NCBI RefSeq assembly: GCF_000208745.1
Contig: NC_030859.1
Coordinates: 4,454,593-4,518,592 of the forward strand
Reading direction: 5' to 3'
Source: Theobroma cacao
Taxonomy: Eukaryota; Streptophyta; Magnoliopsida; Malvales; Malvaceae
DNA: 64,000 nt
Shown: positions 63,997 through 64,000 of the stretch, in pieces
Numbering within the stretch: the stretch's first letter is position 1
Layout of the letters: each line of letters begins with the position of its first letter
Translations under genes and position numbers: made by a program
The notes under the pieces: generated by a model
What the model saw: the letters and a program-made list of their open reading frames with translations, nothing else
What the model was told of the DNA's origin: nothing
Databases searched by the model: none

Positions 63997-64000
63997 TTAT

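Noticed and set aside
1..64000. CRISPR arrays, bacterial operons, ribosome binding sites
   Set aside because: The window is plant nuclear DNA. The only regular arrays are the 59-bp minisatellite, the 57-bp repeat and microsatellites, none with spacer structure.

Overview
The window is nuclear DNA from a flowering plant, most likely a eudicot. It is AT-rich and gene-poor, with spliced genes, CC-NBS-LRR (CNL) resistance-gene relics, a canonical plant miR172 hairpin, Ty1-copia and Ty3/Tat retroelements, LINE debris and Tourist-like MITEs. I cannot name the species. One N (55,300) shows it comes from a draft assembly.

0-31 kb is a head-to-tail array of four copies of a two-gene unit. All copies lie on the minus strand, and in transcription order each unit is a CNL gene followed by a DHHC protein S-acyltransferase (PAT) gene. 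Unit 1 (about 281-9,780) has a PAT whose seven exons reconstruct cleanly into a 276-residue protein, plus a CNL in one uninterrupted frame with four nonsense codons. Unit 2 (10,946-13,570) is a deletion relic: the PAT 3' half and two CNL scraps fused together. Unit 3 (14,887-25,522) has a PAT with an exon-1 frameshift and an exon-5 stop, and a CNL broken by point mutations and a 2,051-bp solo LTR with a GTAAT target-site duplication. Unit 4 (25,523-31,400) has only PAT exon 1 plus part of intron 1, and a heavily decayed CNL. Of eight gene copies, only the unit-1 PAT looks intact.

31-48 kb is mostly intergenic. Its main content is a MIR172 gene on the minus strand: a hairpin at 36,247-36,388 whose 3' arm gives a perfect canonical 21-nt miR172, with a TATA box about 0.7 kb upstream. 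A small hAT-like MITE, AT microsatellites and a perfect 74-bp tandem duplication are also present.

47-60 kb is a retroelement graveyard. It holds a LINE 3' fragment (minus), a decayed copia gag/protease fragment joined to a 5'-truncated Tat-lineage Ty3 polyprotein (plus), an assembly-gap duplication at 55.3 kb, a 59-bp minisatellite of about eleven copies, and a second Ogre/Tat-type LTR in minus orientation. 49.1-49.9 kb and 63.2-64.0 kb are a dispersed duplicate pair of unknown nature.

The surviving genes suggest a PAT that modifies membrane proteins by S-acylation and a MIR172 that would target AP2-type transcripts. Nothing in the sequence links the two functionally.
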